Source: Didymodactylos carnosus (lineage: Eukaryota > Rotifera > Eurotatoria > Philodinida > Philodinidae). Taken from it: a stretch of 24,292 bases of DNA. The stretch lies in assembly GCA_905250885.1 (NCBI GenBank), contig CAJNOQ010002448.1, forward strand, positions 1-24,292, written 5' to 3'. Below the pieces are notes generated by a model. That model was given only the letters and a program-made list of their open reading frames with translations, had not been told where the DNA came from and ran no database searches. Position numbers and translations under genes: made by a program. Of this stretch, positions 10,920 through 23,248 are shown piece by piece. Position 1 is the stretch's first letter. Every line of letters begins with the position of its first letter.

Positions 10920-11640
10920 TCATTTACTAAATCCAATCAATTCTAAACCAGTTTCTTCAGCAATCAATGCAAATAACTTATCTATTAGACGACATTTAAC
11001 ATTGAACTGTACAGGTTCACGAGTAAATAATTTTGTCTATCTATTTCTAAGAATAGCTGCCACGATTTTATTAGCTATCGGTTGGCTCAGAAAGAGTATA
11101 TGATGTAATCAGAATGTCGTATCTCCAAGGTGAATATGCATCAAAGCCAATGCGTGAAACAAAGGGAGCAGTTAATCATAAAATCTCTTACGTTAGTATT
11201 AAAATAAAATTTACTACTAGAAAAATAATTATAAAATATTGAATTAGACATGTATAAATTTGTAATCACTGTTTCAGACGAAACACGGTCTATTTATCAG
11301 CATTTTCAATATTTCAGAGATCACTGGAGATTTAAAATGTTGCAAAAACTACTGTGGACAATAATCCTTGAGTAAGGCATTTTAGTAACTCACCAAGACG
11401 AATTCAAATTCAAATATGTTTTATCTCACCATATATTGCTTGACTTGACATAGAGCAATCACTGAAACATTGATAATATAAAACGGATATTTGGATCAAT
11501 ATCTCTATGAGTGATACCAATGACTATATGTTCAGATGAAAGTATTAACGACTAATAATCGATTAATGGTTTAAATACAGACGTTGGTGTTGATTCTAAC
11601 TTTGCAAATATGCCGAAAAAGATGATTGACGAGATAGTTC
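10920..11640 (-). pseudogene. Broken gene remnant A (C-terminal part), unknown family
   Basis: Reading the minus strand, several protein-like blocks occur in order but in different frames and broken by stops: FAKLESTPTSVFKPLIDY, a stop, LSSEHIVIGITHRDIDPNI (about 11640-11475); then GFDAYSPWRYDILITSYTL (about 11145-11085); then ANKIVAAILRNR, a TAG at 11037-11039, KLFTREPVQFNVKCRLIDK and LFALIAEETGLELIGFSK with a TGA at 10920-10922. Amino-acid usage in these blocks is far more protein-like than in chance frames here. At least one frameshift and several stops show that the gene is dead. I do not recognise the family. The hAT-like element lies just upstream, and remnant B beyond it may be the same gene. 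Confidence 0.55.
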
Positions 11641-11745
11641 TAATAAGCTGTGTTGTTGAGGCTTATTTAGATTCAGTCAAAATAAAGAGAATATTTTGGT
11701 TTAAATTGATGTGATAGTGATGGTCCAAAAATAGGTTGGTGAATT

Positions 11746-12175
11746 CAGTGGCGGCGCAAAGAGGTTGGGAGCATGGGGGGGTAAATCCAAAAATGGGAGT
11801 AAGGTCTCCAAAAATAAGCCCCCGACTCTCCGAACTCATGGTGAAGTATAAATAATTGATGAGCATCACTAATTAAGTTTGCCTAAACGTTACATTCGCT
11901 GTAATTTTCTTAGACGTAGGCGGAAAAAAATAGAAATAAGTCATCTAAGTCGGTCAAGAAAGCTTCTTCAAAGAGCACATTTAATATCAGTTTTCGGAGA
12001 AAGCAGCACTTTAGTATTCGAAAAAACCAAAATCGGAGTAAATCATCCCGCAGGTTTCTCCGAAATTCGGAGTAAATCGTTCTTATCTTTTCCCAAATTT
12101 GGGGGTAAATCGTTCATATTTTTTAAAAAAGTATGGGGGGGTAACCCCCCTCCCCCCCCGGTCGAACCGCCACTG
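11746..12175. mobile_element. 430-bp hAT-like MITE
   Basis: The ends are CAGTGGCGG (11746-11754) and the inverted CCGCCACTG (12167-12175). The flanking octamers are GGTGAATT (11738-11745) and GGCGAATT (12176-12183), an 8-bp target duplication with one mismatch. An 8-bp duplication with short CAG-starting TIRs is the standard signature of the hAT superfamily. The interior has several G-runs next to TAA (GGGGGGGTAA type) and no transposase, so the element is non-autonomous. The frames at 11879-12193 and 12043-12234 cross its borders and are spurious. Confidence 0.8.
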
Positions 12176-12784
12176 GGCGAATTTATGATATGATACACAA
12201 CCCCTTGAAGTGAATTCACGTTGACCGATATCACAATCTAGGTAGGTGATTTTCCGATTTGTATTTGTAGCAACTGTGGTGAATGCTGATTTTGATAACG
12301 ATGAATTAATTAACTAACGTAAGTATACCATTCTCCTTACCACCACAAACAAATACAATGTAGGCATTACAACATGACATGTAGCAATACGAAGGAATTG
12401 CTTTTAAACGATATAGGCCTTTTTCTTAAAAAATACAGCAGTTAAAGTAGTAGTAGTAGTCAGCGATTGATAAACATATAATGGTAGATAATCATTTTTT
12501 TTTGCATATCTTTAGATTATGTTTATCTTTCTCAAGCCTGTATTCTATGAAGAGCAAAACAGAATCATTTTTCAAGAGAGAAAAGAGTTGGTACTCGGCA
12601 CAAGCAGCTTACTTTTGTGGAAATTCTTTTTAAAGAAGGGAGATCAGATATAAGTAGAGAAAAATGCATAAAAGATAAATTTGACACATTTGTTAAAATA
12701 AATCATTACTGAATCTCCTCTTTTGCATTAAATCAGATTTATAACAAGATTATATTCTTCGACTACTCAAAAAGATAGACTCAC
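12176..12784. other. Spacer between pseudogene remnants
   Basis: No intact gene. It contains a short GTA repeat (about 12448-12459) and a few open stretches of 15-25 codons on both strands that could be further decayed pieces of the flanking pseudogene, but none is convincing. Confidence 0.4.
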
Positions 12785-13331
12785 CTATATGTATTTGTTT
12801 CTTGATTTCAATATCTATACTAGATGCAGATAGTCCAATGGGAAAAACATTGATATTCGACGACGATTAAATGTTTCGGATTTTCTCATTATCCTTCATT
12901 AACATATCCCCATCTGACATTAGCTCGTTTGATATATTCACGTTATTACTATCAATGTCCTCTTCTTTATTTTATTCTCCTTGTCTTTTTAACAACTGAG
13001 TTGGTGATGGGGACGTTCGTGGTTGTTGTACGGTTTGTTTAATAAATCGCTCTACATTTTCATCATTTACAACATTAGAAGACCATGCAGCACGAAAAAT
13101 TCGACGTTCCTTTCGTCTTTTCGATTTCTTAAACTACTGTTTGATATTTTTATTTACCTTTTTATTCGGTAGGCGCAGTGGTATCCTGATATTGTCACTC
13201 TTGCCATTTGTATGACAATCAATATGTTTTGGTTCAATGATATTTAATCTTTCATTAATAATAAATTGAGTAACCGCATAATCCACATTGATATATGCAG
13301 GAGGATCCATACATAATAAAGAAAAAAACAA
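12785..13331 (-). pseudogene. Broken gene remnant B, single frame with three in-frame stops
   Basis: One minus-strand frame reads MDPPAYINVDYAVTQFIINE, ...RIPLRLPNKKVNKNIKQ, TAG (13134-13136), FKKSKRRKERRIFRAAWSS, ...RTSPSPTQLLKRQGE, TAA (12972-12974), an acidic stretch with SDGDMLMKDNEKIRNI, TAA (12867-12869), then FPIGLSASSIDIEIKKQIHI up to a good donor (GTGAGT, intron start 12784). The Lys/Arg-rich and Asp/Glu-rich segments and the donor indicate former coding sequence rather than chance. Neighbouring genes end normally at TAA and TGA, so an altered genetic code is unlikely. No family recognised. Confidence 0.55.
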
Positions 13332-13822
13332 GGCAACAAAACAGCATACTGAAACAACTTACTTCATGTACAGCCAATGAAAAGAAAGAAAAATCACAAA
13401 CCTCTCAAGTGTCTAGAATTATCTATTATCGAAGAAATAAACGCACCGTTTTAAATTATCATATACAAAATTCGTTAAATCTGCATCTTTTATTTTGAAA
13501 ATCCAACTCCTTTAACAATTTAGATGTGACAATAAAGAACGTGAAAGGAAAAGCATCGAAAAAATGTTGTTGCCTGACGTATTTAATTGTCGTTTTTCTT
13601 TCAATAGTAAATACACACACATACAGAAAAATAAATACGTAACGAGTGCCTGAATAATAAGAAAAGAGACCAGACAAGAGAAAAAAAATTGAGCTAAGAG
13701 ACAAACAGATACTGTTTTGAAATTACAAGCAACAACCATATAAATACAAAGTGTCTTTCCCGACATGAGCAAAATAAGACACAAGTTATTTTCTTGGCTA
13801 TAGGAGCAATGAAGTTTTTCTT
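13332..13822. other. Spacer downstream of UBE2M
   Basis: It would hold the UBE2M 3' UTR on the minus strand. The minus-strand frames at 13459-13784 are hydrophobic translations of T-rich sequence with no motif. No repeat found. Confidence 0.4.
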
Positions 13823-15103
13823 TTATCGATGATGAGTAAGTACACGATCAAATGATACTGAACCGACATTTCCACCTCGCATCGATTGAGCTACATTTTG
13901 TTCAAAGGTACGTTTGTTGTTTTTTAATACTTCAGCAGCTTCTTTATTTAATGGATCATCAGCATTTGGTTCCTAAAAATAAAGCGAAATAATTATTCAG
14001 TATGAATACCAAAGTTGAACAGTACAAAGCTTCTTAGCTCGAGAAAGATGCTCTTCCATGATTAAGATTTGATACAAGATTTCGTTTCGTACTAATTGAC
14101 TATCAACTACTAATCTCTCTCAGTTAAGCGTAGCTTATTTGTTCATGAGTTTCGAAAAGATTGTTGAGAGAGTACTCATTTTGATTGTTTTAATTCTGCT
14201 AATGCATATAAACTTATTTTCATTCACTTTCTCAAATACTAGCGATTACTACAGCCTTCTTTACAGTATTCACTAAACATTGTACTTTCTTGTAAAAAGG
14301 AAAAGCAGTAATCCAAACATAGTAGCACCCAAATCTACTTACAACGAAAAGAAATATAAGTCCATATATGACGGCATTGATCGTTAGCACTGGTTTCCAA
14401 TCTTCCCTAAAAGAAAATTGAAAATAACTGAAATGATTTATGTCGAAAAGGCCACGGGTTCCAAAGACTTATTTGTTAGTCTGATAATATGCTTTTCGTG
14501 AAAATAAATTTGTTTATAGTGACTTGACCTTCTTGGACTAGTTAATATGCTCATTTTCCTTCTTATTGATTTTAAAACCCATTAGAAAGAACGTTGTATA
14601 CTTATACCTAAAAATTATTACCTTAGAATATTCAAACAAACATTTCCTTCTAAATCAATGTTTGGATGATAAATTTTTTGCGTACACTTGACTTTTGGAG
14701 GAGAATGAGGATATTCAACTGGAACTCTGAATGAAAATATAAATTGTCCACCTTTGTAAAGTCCCTGAAAGACAAATTTTATTAAGTTTAAAGATGGCCG
14801 GCAACTATTGTCTTAGAAAAACATACTTCATCTGGTGTAAATGTTAAATTAAAATCTAATAAATTATTTGGATCAGGGTGAATCACTTTACATGTTCCTG
14901 GTAATTGTAATTCATTCAAATCTAAAGAGTAGAAAAACAAAGAGAATATATTTTCTCATCATTTCAATTTTTTTTTAATTATCATGTCACTTACCTTTTG
15001 TTACACGAAGAACTGCTGGAGTCGTTTTTGAAGTCGGCTTATTTGGGTCGCCCCCCGTTGTACTACGGTTTGTCGCCTCTTTGAAAGAAAAAAGATTTAT
15101 CAT
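13823..15103 (-). CDS. UBE2M: NEDD8-conjugating enzyme UBE2M (UBC12), 5 exons, 186 aa
   Basis: This E2 takes NEDD8 as a thioester from the NAE1-UBA3 E1 and passes it to cullins with RBX1 and DCN1. Exons (minus strand): 15103-14995, 14921-14827, 14764-14622, 14406-14343, 13972-13823; all are GT-AG, 561 nt in frame. The protein starts MINLFSFK, matching the family's MIKLFSLK docking tail. [26 protein letters not shown], the catalytic block [15 protein letters not shown] with Cys111, [16 protein letters not shown] and [16 protein letters not shown] all match. Cys111 falls at the same number as in human UBE2M (183 aa). The residues between FSFK and LRVTK are low-complexity (Thr, Gly, Pro, Ser) and shorter on Lys than in vertebrates. 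The C terminus ends FDRVLTHHR. Start choice is fixed by the conserved Met-Ile tail. Function is highly secure by homology. Confidence 0.96.
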
Positions 15104-16046
15104 CTGAAAAATACTTGACACTAAAAGATGTTTACGTAGTGGAAAAGAGAACATTTGATTAGTACCGAAGTAAGAACTGCAAGTTCAAAAAGCAGCAGTA
15201 TTTCTTTCCTACTGACGAAGACTCGAATTGAGATTCAAATTTAAGAGAACTACAAGATAGGTTAATAAGAATAATGATAAAATGATTCCCGGAACTTTTC
15301 TAGTGCAAGAATACATGCTGTATTTATTGTTTGTCTACAGTACAATGCTTCAAAACTTTCATAAGACATGAGCAAATGATTCAGGATCGATGAAATATTG
15401 TGTCATGACGCTGGAAATAGTCAGTCAACTTAATCTATCATGAATTTGTGCGTGAAAGGTGACACAACACAGAAGAACCGCATGGAAAGATTTTGGTTGG
15501 TCATAACATTGAACCAATAAAAAATGTTGAATAAAAAATCCATACGTGTTGAGATCCCTGAATGGGATATGGCTACTCATAGCAACGATACTTTCGCAGT
15601 CGCAAAAACCGATATGTTAAGAAGATATGCGATTTAGAATTTAATGTCTCTTTCTCATAGCTTGGGAAATACATATTCGCTGAGAATTAGATTTTCTAAA
15701 AAATGAATTCGCATTCGCTGGGAATTCATTTCGGTATGCAATGATCATTATGCGTATTGATGTATATGGTGTGCTTGTGAATTCTCTTTTATTTTCTGAC
15801 TGGCTCAGGTCACCATATAGGTTCCTTATGATTTTCAGTTATATGTATTCAAACAGTCAGATGCTGATAGTCCCTAAATTTTTTATTTATTTATTTTAGC
15901 TGTATTTTCCATGCCAACTATTTTCGAAGACTTTATTCAATGAATCCATATCTTTCTAAACATATACCTCCAATTCGTGTCGAAGTGGGGAGGGAATGCT
16001 ATGAGATGGAGTCACGATAGTTTCCTAATCTGGATGGTGACTTGAA
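15104..16046. other. Region upstream of UBE2M, probable promoter, otherwise spacer
   Basis: No coding frame. The first few hundred bases upstream of 15103 should contain the UBE2M promoter and 5' UTR; no defined motif stands out. A 24-bp stretch at 15780-15803 (GAATTCTCTTTTATTTTCTGAC core) is nearly repeated in inverted form at 16581-16603, immediately outside the following TIR element, so the disturbed region may extend beyond that element. Confidence 0.4.
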
Positions 16047-16581
16047 CTACCATCCGTTTCAAAATACAACGTACTCGGTTATTTTTTGAATAACTTGTGT
16101 TAGCAAAGGGACAAAAACTTGCGGTTTTCCCAACTCAGCAGTCAAAGTTATTTTACTTTTTATAGGAAAATAAACGTTGTCATGTTAGTCAGAAGCATCG
16201 ATTATCTATGCATTCTGTGTTTTTTAGATTGTCAGACTAGAAAAAAGTCCAATCCTAGTGGTTTTGGAAAAACCGTGTCCCTTGAAAAACCAAGTAAAAC
16301 TAAAAGGTCGCTTAGATCTCATTTTTTAGAAGACACTTAGGACTATCTGTCTATGTAAAACAATCAATAGATTGCTACTTTAACTTCTGGAAAACCGAGC
16401 CGGCTTTCCAAAGATCTGATAGAAAACCGGTCTTTGAAATTTACTCAAAACTAGTTTCTGCTGGCAAAAGCATGTCTAAAAGTCGTGGCTATATAATGCT
16501 GAAAACCGCAGGTTTTTGTCTCTTTTCTAACAAAGTTATTCAAAAACAACCGAGTACGTTGTATTTTGAAACGGATAGTAG
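16047..16581. mobile_element. 535-bp non-autonomous element with about 82-bp TIRs
   Basis: The left arm 16047-16129 (starting CTACCATCCGTTTCAAAATA) and right arm 16501-16581 are inverted copies with a few mismatches and 1-2 bp indels. The interior encodes nothing recognisable; the 73-aa frame at 16119-16340 spans arm and core. No clean target duplication abuts the arms. A 12-bp direct repeat, TGACTTGAACTA, occurs at 16038-16049 and 16614-16625, the second copy 32 bp beyond the right end, so the true border may be more complex than the arms suggest. Confidence 0.75.
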
Positions 16582-17838
16582 TCAGAAAATAAGAGAGAAT
16601 TCGCAATCGATTCTGACTTGAACTAGTGAGAGAAAAAAATAAACATTGTAAGTCTATAACCAGTATGAAGACATGTTGCATATCGAAATAGTAAAGAATA
16701 ACTCAGTTCGTCGCGAATGCGAATTTTCCATGATCTCCTCTTTTTCTTCATTGATCGAGAATATGCATGATAGAGCTTATACATTAACAAAAAAACTTGT
16801 GGAAATCTTTTTCATAAGTGGTATTTCTATTTCTATTATTCATTCTGATATTCACAATATCAGAAGTAGATGACCTTCAATTTAATTGACTATCTAATGT
16901 ACAATTCTTAGGCAAGGCGACTAAGAGTTAATGAGCAAAGCGAATATATTGTATCATGATTATTTAATGGCATTAGGCATCAGTGTAACAATTCATATAA
17001 CGGTATACAATAAGAAAACATTTATGGCGTAAAATCCATGCATAAACATTTTTATATTTAGCCATTTTTACCATACAGAATGCCATCAAATATCTAGGCT
17101 TATGATATGTCTTTTAGTTATGACTCCTGTATCATATTTCGGAGAATATTTACAAAATACTTAAATAACTATGCATGCTATGGAGAAGTCTGTAGAAAGT
17201 ATTCATGTAAAGTGTACATATAGTCCATCCGTGTAATTTGAGAACGGGGTGAATTGTTTTGCGGCTCTAAGTCTTACATCTATTATTAATTGGTTAAAGA
17301 TAAGTTTGCTTGAAATCTAGCGCGCTAGAAGCAAGCTCTATAGCTGGCTCATTTTAACTACACGTAGTTTTATAAATTGACCGAATGGAACTGGAGAGGT
17401 TTATTGTTTATGTTGATGGAACAACCATAAAAGAACTATTGATATTTATTTTAGCTTGTTCGCATAGAGCCTCAAAAATTGCGCATATTCATAGACAGAA
17501 GTTTCTGTTTTGTCAAGACCTCTAGCAAATCTAATAGTGAATTACTATCAATCGGAATTTTTCTGTTCTATTGAAAATTATAATATACTAATGCTCTCTA
17601 CAAAAGTGGAAATGTACATGAAATAACACTTATAGTCATACTGTCTACGGCGTATCAAATTGTATTCTGAAAATCAGCTGTTTGTTTCCTATGGATGGGA
17701 GACGAAGATGTGATCTAAAGAAAAATAGTAAAAGAATAAAATGTGTCATTTGAGATACATACTTCTTAGAGAGTTAATTATCTTCGCCGAAATTAATGGT
17801 GAAATTACGTCGCTAGACTCGGCGAAAGATGTTTCAGT
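16582..17838. other. Spacer without recognised gene
   Basis: AT-rich, with no open frame of protein character on either strand. Small ORFs at 16673-16873 and 16451-16681 overlap each other and have no motif. No RNA gene seen. Confidence 0.45.
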
Positions 17839-18504
17839 CTATTATCCTTTTCTGAAAACGAGGCGGCTCGGTAGAATGCTTATCACATTTGAACGAAAAG
17901 TGATAGAGACATGCGGTTTTCTCTGTTGGATAGAGAACATAAGAGGACGTAACCGTATGCAAAAACTAGGCTTTCAGGTAAGGTTTGCCATGGTAAGCCT
18001 TCCGATGCAAAGTCTACGAGACCGCTGTTCCTGATCGTACAATGGATTTTGATTTTCAAACAATGCAAGCGATAGGTCGAACCGAGATCTACAATTTTAG
18101 ACCAGTCTTAACTCTCTATCTCTTATGATTCAGGAGCTATAAGCATTTTCCCGAGACCCAGATTTCGACCAGTTGACCTTGGGTGATCCTAAAATGAGTC
18201 GTGGTAGGGGTAATCGGCCACGCTGAGTCGAGTGGTGATGTTTATTTTTAGTATCAAACCGACCTAAAGCCACTATATCAAGATTTTCGAAATATCCGCT
18301 CTACTACGCAACATAGCCGGTCTCGTAGACTTTGCATCGGAAGGCTTACCATGGCAAACCTTACCTGAAAGCCTAGTTTTTGCATACGATTACGTCCTCT
18401 TATGTTCTATGTCCAACGGAGAAAATCGCATGTCTCTAACACTTTTCGTTCAAATGTGATAAGCATTCTACCGAGCCGCCTCGTTTTCAGAAAAGAATAA
18501 TAGG
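17839..18504. mobile_element. 666-bp non-autonomous element with about 186-bp TIRs
   Basis: The left arm 17839-18024 and right arm 18318-18504 are inverted copies of each other, differing at only a few positions over about 186 bp (shared blocks include TTTTCTGAAAACGAGGCGGC and ATGCAAAGTCTACGAGACCG). The 293-bp core is less AT-rich than the surroundings and codes for nothing. The frames at 17741-18034 and 17883-18068 are arm translations. No target duplication is evident. It is unrelated in sequence to the elements at 8793 and 16047. Confidence 0.85.
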
Positions 18505-18520
18505 TATGATTTTATGCGAA

Positions 18521-18894
18521 ACAGTATACATGCAGGATACATATTTTTATTTCTATTTTCAGTGCATATTTGTGTGAACTATTATTTTATCGTTTTCGAA
18601 ACGTCAACAAAGTAAGGTGTATTTATTGTATTTATGTTAAAAATAAGAACACCTTATAAAATTATCATAACCATTCTTACAGGAAGTCACTTACTCTCAT
18701 GTTTGATGGAATCATTTTTGACTAATGCATCAGAATTTGGTATCATTAACAATTTGTTGACACCTCTATCATTAAGTTTTTTTCCACGTATATATAACAA
18801 TTTCTCAAATCAAATAAGTAATATAATATCAGCTAAAGATATCAGTGAGCTCAAAAGGTTTGATTTTGATCCAATAGGTCATTACACAATCTAA
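18521..18894 (+). pseudogene. Gene fragment of unknown family, next to TIR element
   Basis: Two coding-like blocks lie in line. The first (about 18562-18611, AYLCELLFYRFRNVNK) follows a TTTTCAG acceptor and ends at a GTAAGG donor. The second begins after CTTACAG (18680) and reads SHLLSCLMESFLTNASEFG...SLSFFPRIYNNFSNQ... to a TAA ending 18894. The splice sites look real, but the phases of the two blocks do not match (phase 0 into an exon needing one extra base), so the pair is not a working gene as it stands. It may be a truncated copy cut off by the element ending at 18504, or part of a gene with a different exon set. Confidence 0.35.
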
Positions 18895-18897
18895 CTA

Positions 18898-19418
18898 TAA
18901 TCGAGGTTAATTTAGTGACGATGAAGATTCGTATACTAGGTTAGACTTATTGATCATATAAACTAATACAACTCCCTTTTACATACATCAAACTCGTTTT
19001 CAAAAAAGAAGCTCTAACTATTAACCAAATGCACTCTTCGTTGATTCTGCTTTTACTATAGCTATTTTAGTTTGAATAACTTCGTATTCATCTTTCGTCT
19101 TTTGAGAAAAAGAGAAACACAATTTGATATGAAGCAATCAATGAGAAAAAACACGTTGAAATTGTTTTTGTAGCGAAACACAACAAAAACAAACAAAAGA
19201 AAGAAAATTGAGACATTCTATTGTATATGTTTGATTCCAAGTATAATTACTCTTACTTGACATCTCTCACATGCGAAGAAAACTACACAACTTTGTACAA
19301 GAAAGAAAAAGAGTTTGAAATTTGAAGAAAACGAACACAACAGATATTTCGAGTGTGTGGGTGTTTAAAGTTTAAGTCATGTGGATGTGTTTATAAATGT
19401 ATTGCCATTTGAACATCA
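18898..19418. other. Spacer downstream of UBE2I
   Basis: It contains the likely UBE2I 3' UTR on the minus strand. It is A-rich on the + strand and no coding frame or repeat was found. Confidence 0.4.
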
Positions 19419-21038
<1,620 letters not shown>

Positions 21039-23233
21039 TAATCTACAAATTCGATCCAAAATAACACATGAAAATAAAACAGCTTTCGTTCGCTCTATAT
21101 ATAAATAACTAACAATGAACTTCCTACACTAGATACCTCTTACCTTACAATTATGGTGCAAATCGAGACTTAGTACCTGAAAACAGATTTCTGATATTCC
21201 TCTATTAAAAAGAATTTAAACAACTCAGAAGAGGGAAACTACTCTAGTTTTCAATATAAATAAGCTTTTCCTCCTTGAACTGCAAGAATCTCGCGTGAGA
21301 CATAGGAAATTTTTAATGATATATTCGCCTTTTCTGTATATACTTCCGAGCACGATTAGTAGGAGAATGGATGACCTCTTCTAAAGATCGAACCATCAAA
21401 ATTTTGATACCGTTTGGTATACATAACCTATGAAGTTCGTTGACGGAAAAGCTACAGAAAAACAGGGGCTGAGTGGGAGTCAGTCCAAGCTTTTATGGTA
21501 TGGACCTTTTCTGTAACTAAAAAACGATTGTACAACCAATTTATTAACATAAGCAGTTATAGAAGAAGTCAGTAAACGAGAGTCAAGCTAAAAAAAGCAA
21601 AAAAATATTCAATTCAATTTTTAGCTAAATTAAATCACAATAGACTATTTGGTAGACCAATCTCAATAGTAAGAAAGAAACATCTTGAAATATCGGCTTT
21701 AACGTCAGGTTTCTTGTTGTTTGCACTTGTAGGAGATTTAACGCTTTCTTCAACTGTTTATCTGGCTCCTTAATACAACAAAACAAATCGAAGGTGACGC
21801 TACTGGTAAATCATTAAATCTATTTGGTAAGAAAAGTCTAATGGATATATACAGAACGAAAAAGACCATATAGTTGGCAGAAAAAACAAGTAAATATGAC
21901 GCCATTCAATTTGACTATTTAATTAGACAGTTCGATATAAAACAGTCCTGTTATGGTTACTAATGGTCAGTAAGAAGATGTTGGTGTGCATTTCACAAAA
22001 AATTGCACGTCGAACTCCAACTGAAAAACTAAGACAAACGTTCATCGAAATCTAAGACACATCTTCTAGGTCTGTTGCACAAATATGGCTAAAATTAAAC
22101 CGATAGACTACCTAAGGAAAGGTTAAGGTAAAATAAGGAATAATCAGCAAGTACTTTTACTAGTACTCCTCCAAAACTACAATACTTGGTTTTATTTATA
22201 CCAAATACTGAATGAGAATACTGGCAGTTCTACTTGACGAATATTTGCAGGTAAGGAAGTACCTACAAGTAAATTTAATTCTGTAAAAAGGCAATTACTG
22301 GCTTCATCACGCATTACGGTACTTGGGCATAGCACATCCACTAGGATAAGCGACAGGTAAAATTGCAGATTGACTACATAGTTTAATATCACTATTTGTT
22401 GAAAAAAACGATGAATGTGGTTTTCTCTACAGATAGAATTATGATGCGTGTAATCGTTAATATATCCTACATTTATGTGCACTACCGTGCCGTCTAATAC
22501 TTTTGAAACTTCTTGTTGTTAATATAAAGTTAGTTTTTATTTATGTCTTAAAGTGTCTAGGATTTTGCTCGTTTGTTGTTTGTGAAATATTGTCCATCCC
22601 TGTCCAAACGATATATATAGATTGTTTTGTCTTCCAGAAACCGAAAAAGTGTCGTTTTGGGGTGAAAATCCATTCAGAGCATGAATCAGAACTTCAGCTT
22701 TGATACTGTGATTACGACTGAGAGATCATTAGCTGCATGAGCTTTATATCGAGTGAAATTAAAATTCGTTCTTGCTTTCTTCGTTTAATTCTTCAAATTT
22801 GGTATGAGAAGAAAAGTTGGTGTATGTTTATTCATTTTATTGTAAACATAAATTCTTTTGCCTTTTAAAAGTGAAGAAAATGTGAATGATTAAGTGCAGG
22901 TTAAAAGAAACGAATTTATAGTACTTTTAGCTTATTTCGAATGGGATAGTTCAAAAAGTTAATTTGATCTAGTTATAATCTTTAAACAGGTTTAACTTTT
23001 AAAATATTTGAGAACGTGTCTTCTACTTGTACTATTTCGTTCAAAAATGGTCATTGGTAACTTAAACTAACCTAATAAGTTTGCCTTCTAGATGTTTGAC
23101 TTGTAGTAATTGCAGCTAAACTCATTTTTATTTTATTATTATAATTAACTATGTACAAACTCAGCTTTCGAATATAACAATTCATCTTCAGAGTTGAGTG
23201 AAAAAACACCCAGTTCATTGTAGATTTTAAAGA
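21039..23233. other. 2.2-kb spacer; UBE2I promoter at its left end
   Basis: The first bases should hold the UBE2I 5' UTR and promoter, including a possible 5' UTR intron ending at 21043. The rest has no recognisable gene. A minus-strand frame at 22192-22482 (96 aa, containing MRDEASNCLFTELNLL and VELPVFSFSIWYK) looks somewhat protein-like and could be an exon or relic, but it has no partner exons and no family match. No large repeat found. Confidence 0.4.
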
Positions 23234-23248
23234 TTGAACAAAACGTCA

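Noticed and set aside
11879..12234. ORFs of 104 aa (+) and 63 aa (-) with Pro/Gly runs
   Set aside because: They cross the border of the hAT-like element and include its C-runs; chance frames in repeat DNA.
12785..13331. Reassigned stop codons as an explanation for the in-frame TAG/TAA
   Set aside because: UBE2M ends at TAA and UBE2I at TGA exactly where the families end, so the standard code holds.
13459..13784. Hydrophobic minus-strand ORFs that could pass for membrane proteins
   Set aside because: T-rich noncoding DNA gives Phe/Leu/Ser-rich translations in any frame; two overlapping frames look equally hydrophobic and neither has splice support.
17741..18068. ORFs of 97 aa (+) and 61 aa (-)
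   Set aside because: They overlap on opposite strands and coincide with an inverted-repeat arm; no protein character beyond the arm.
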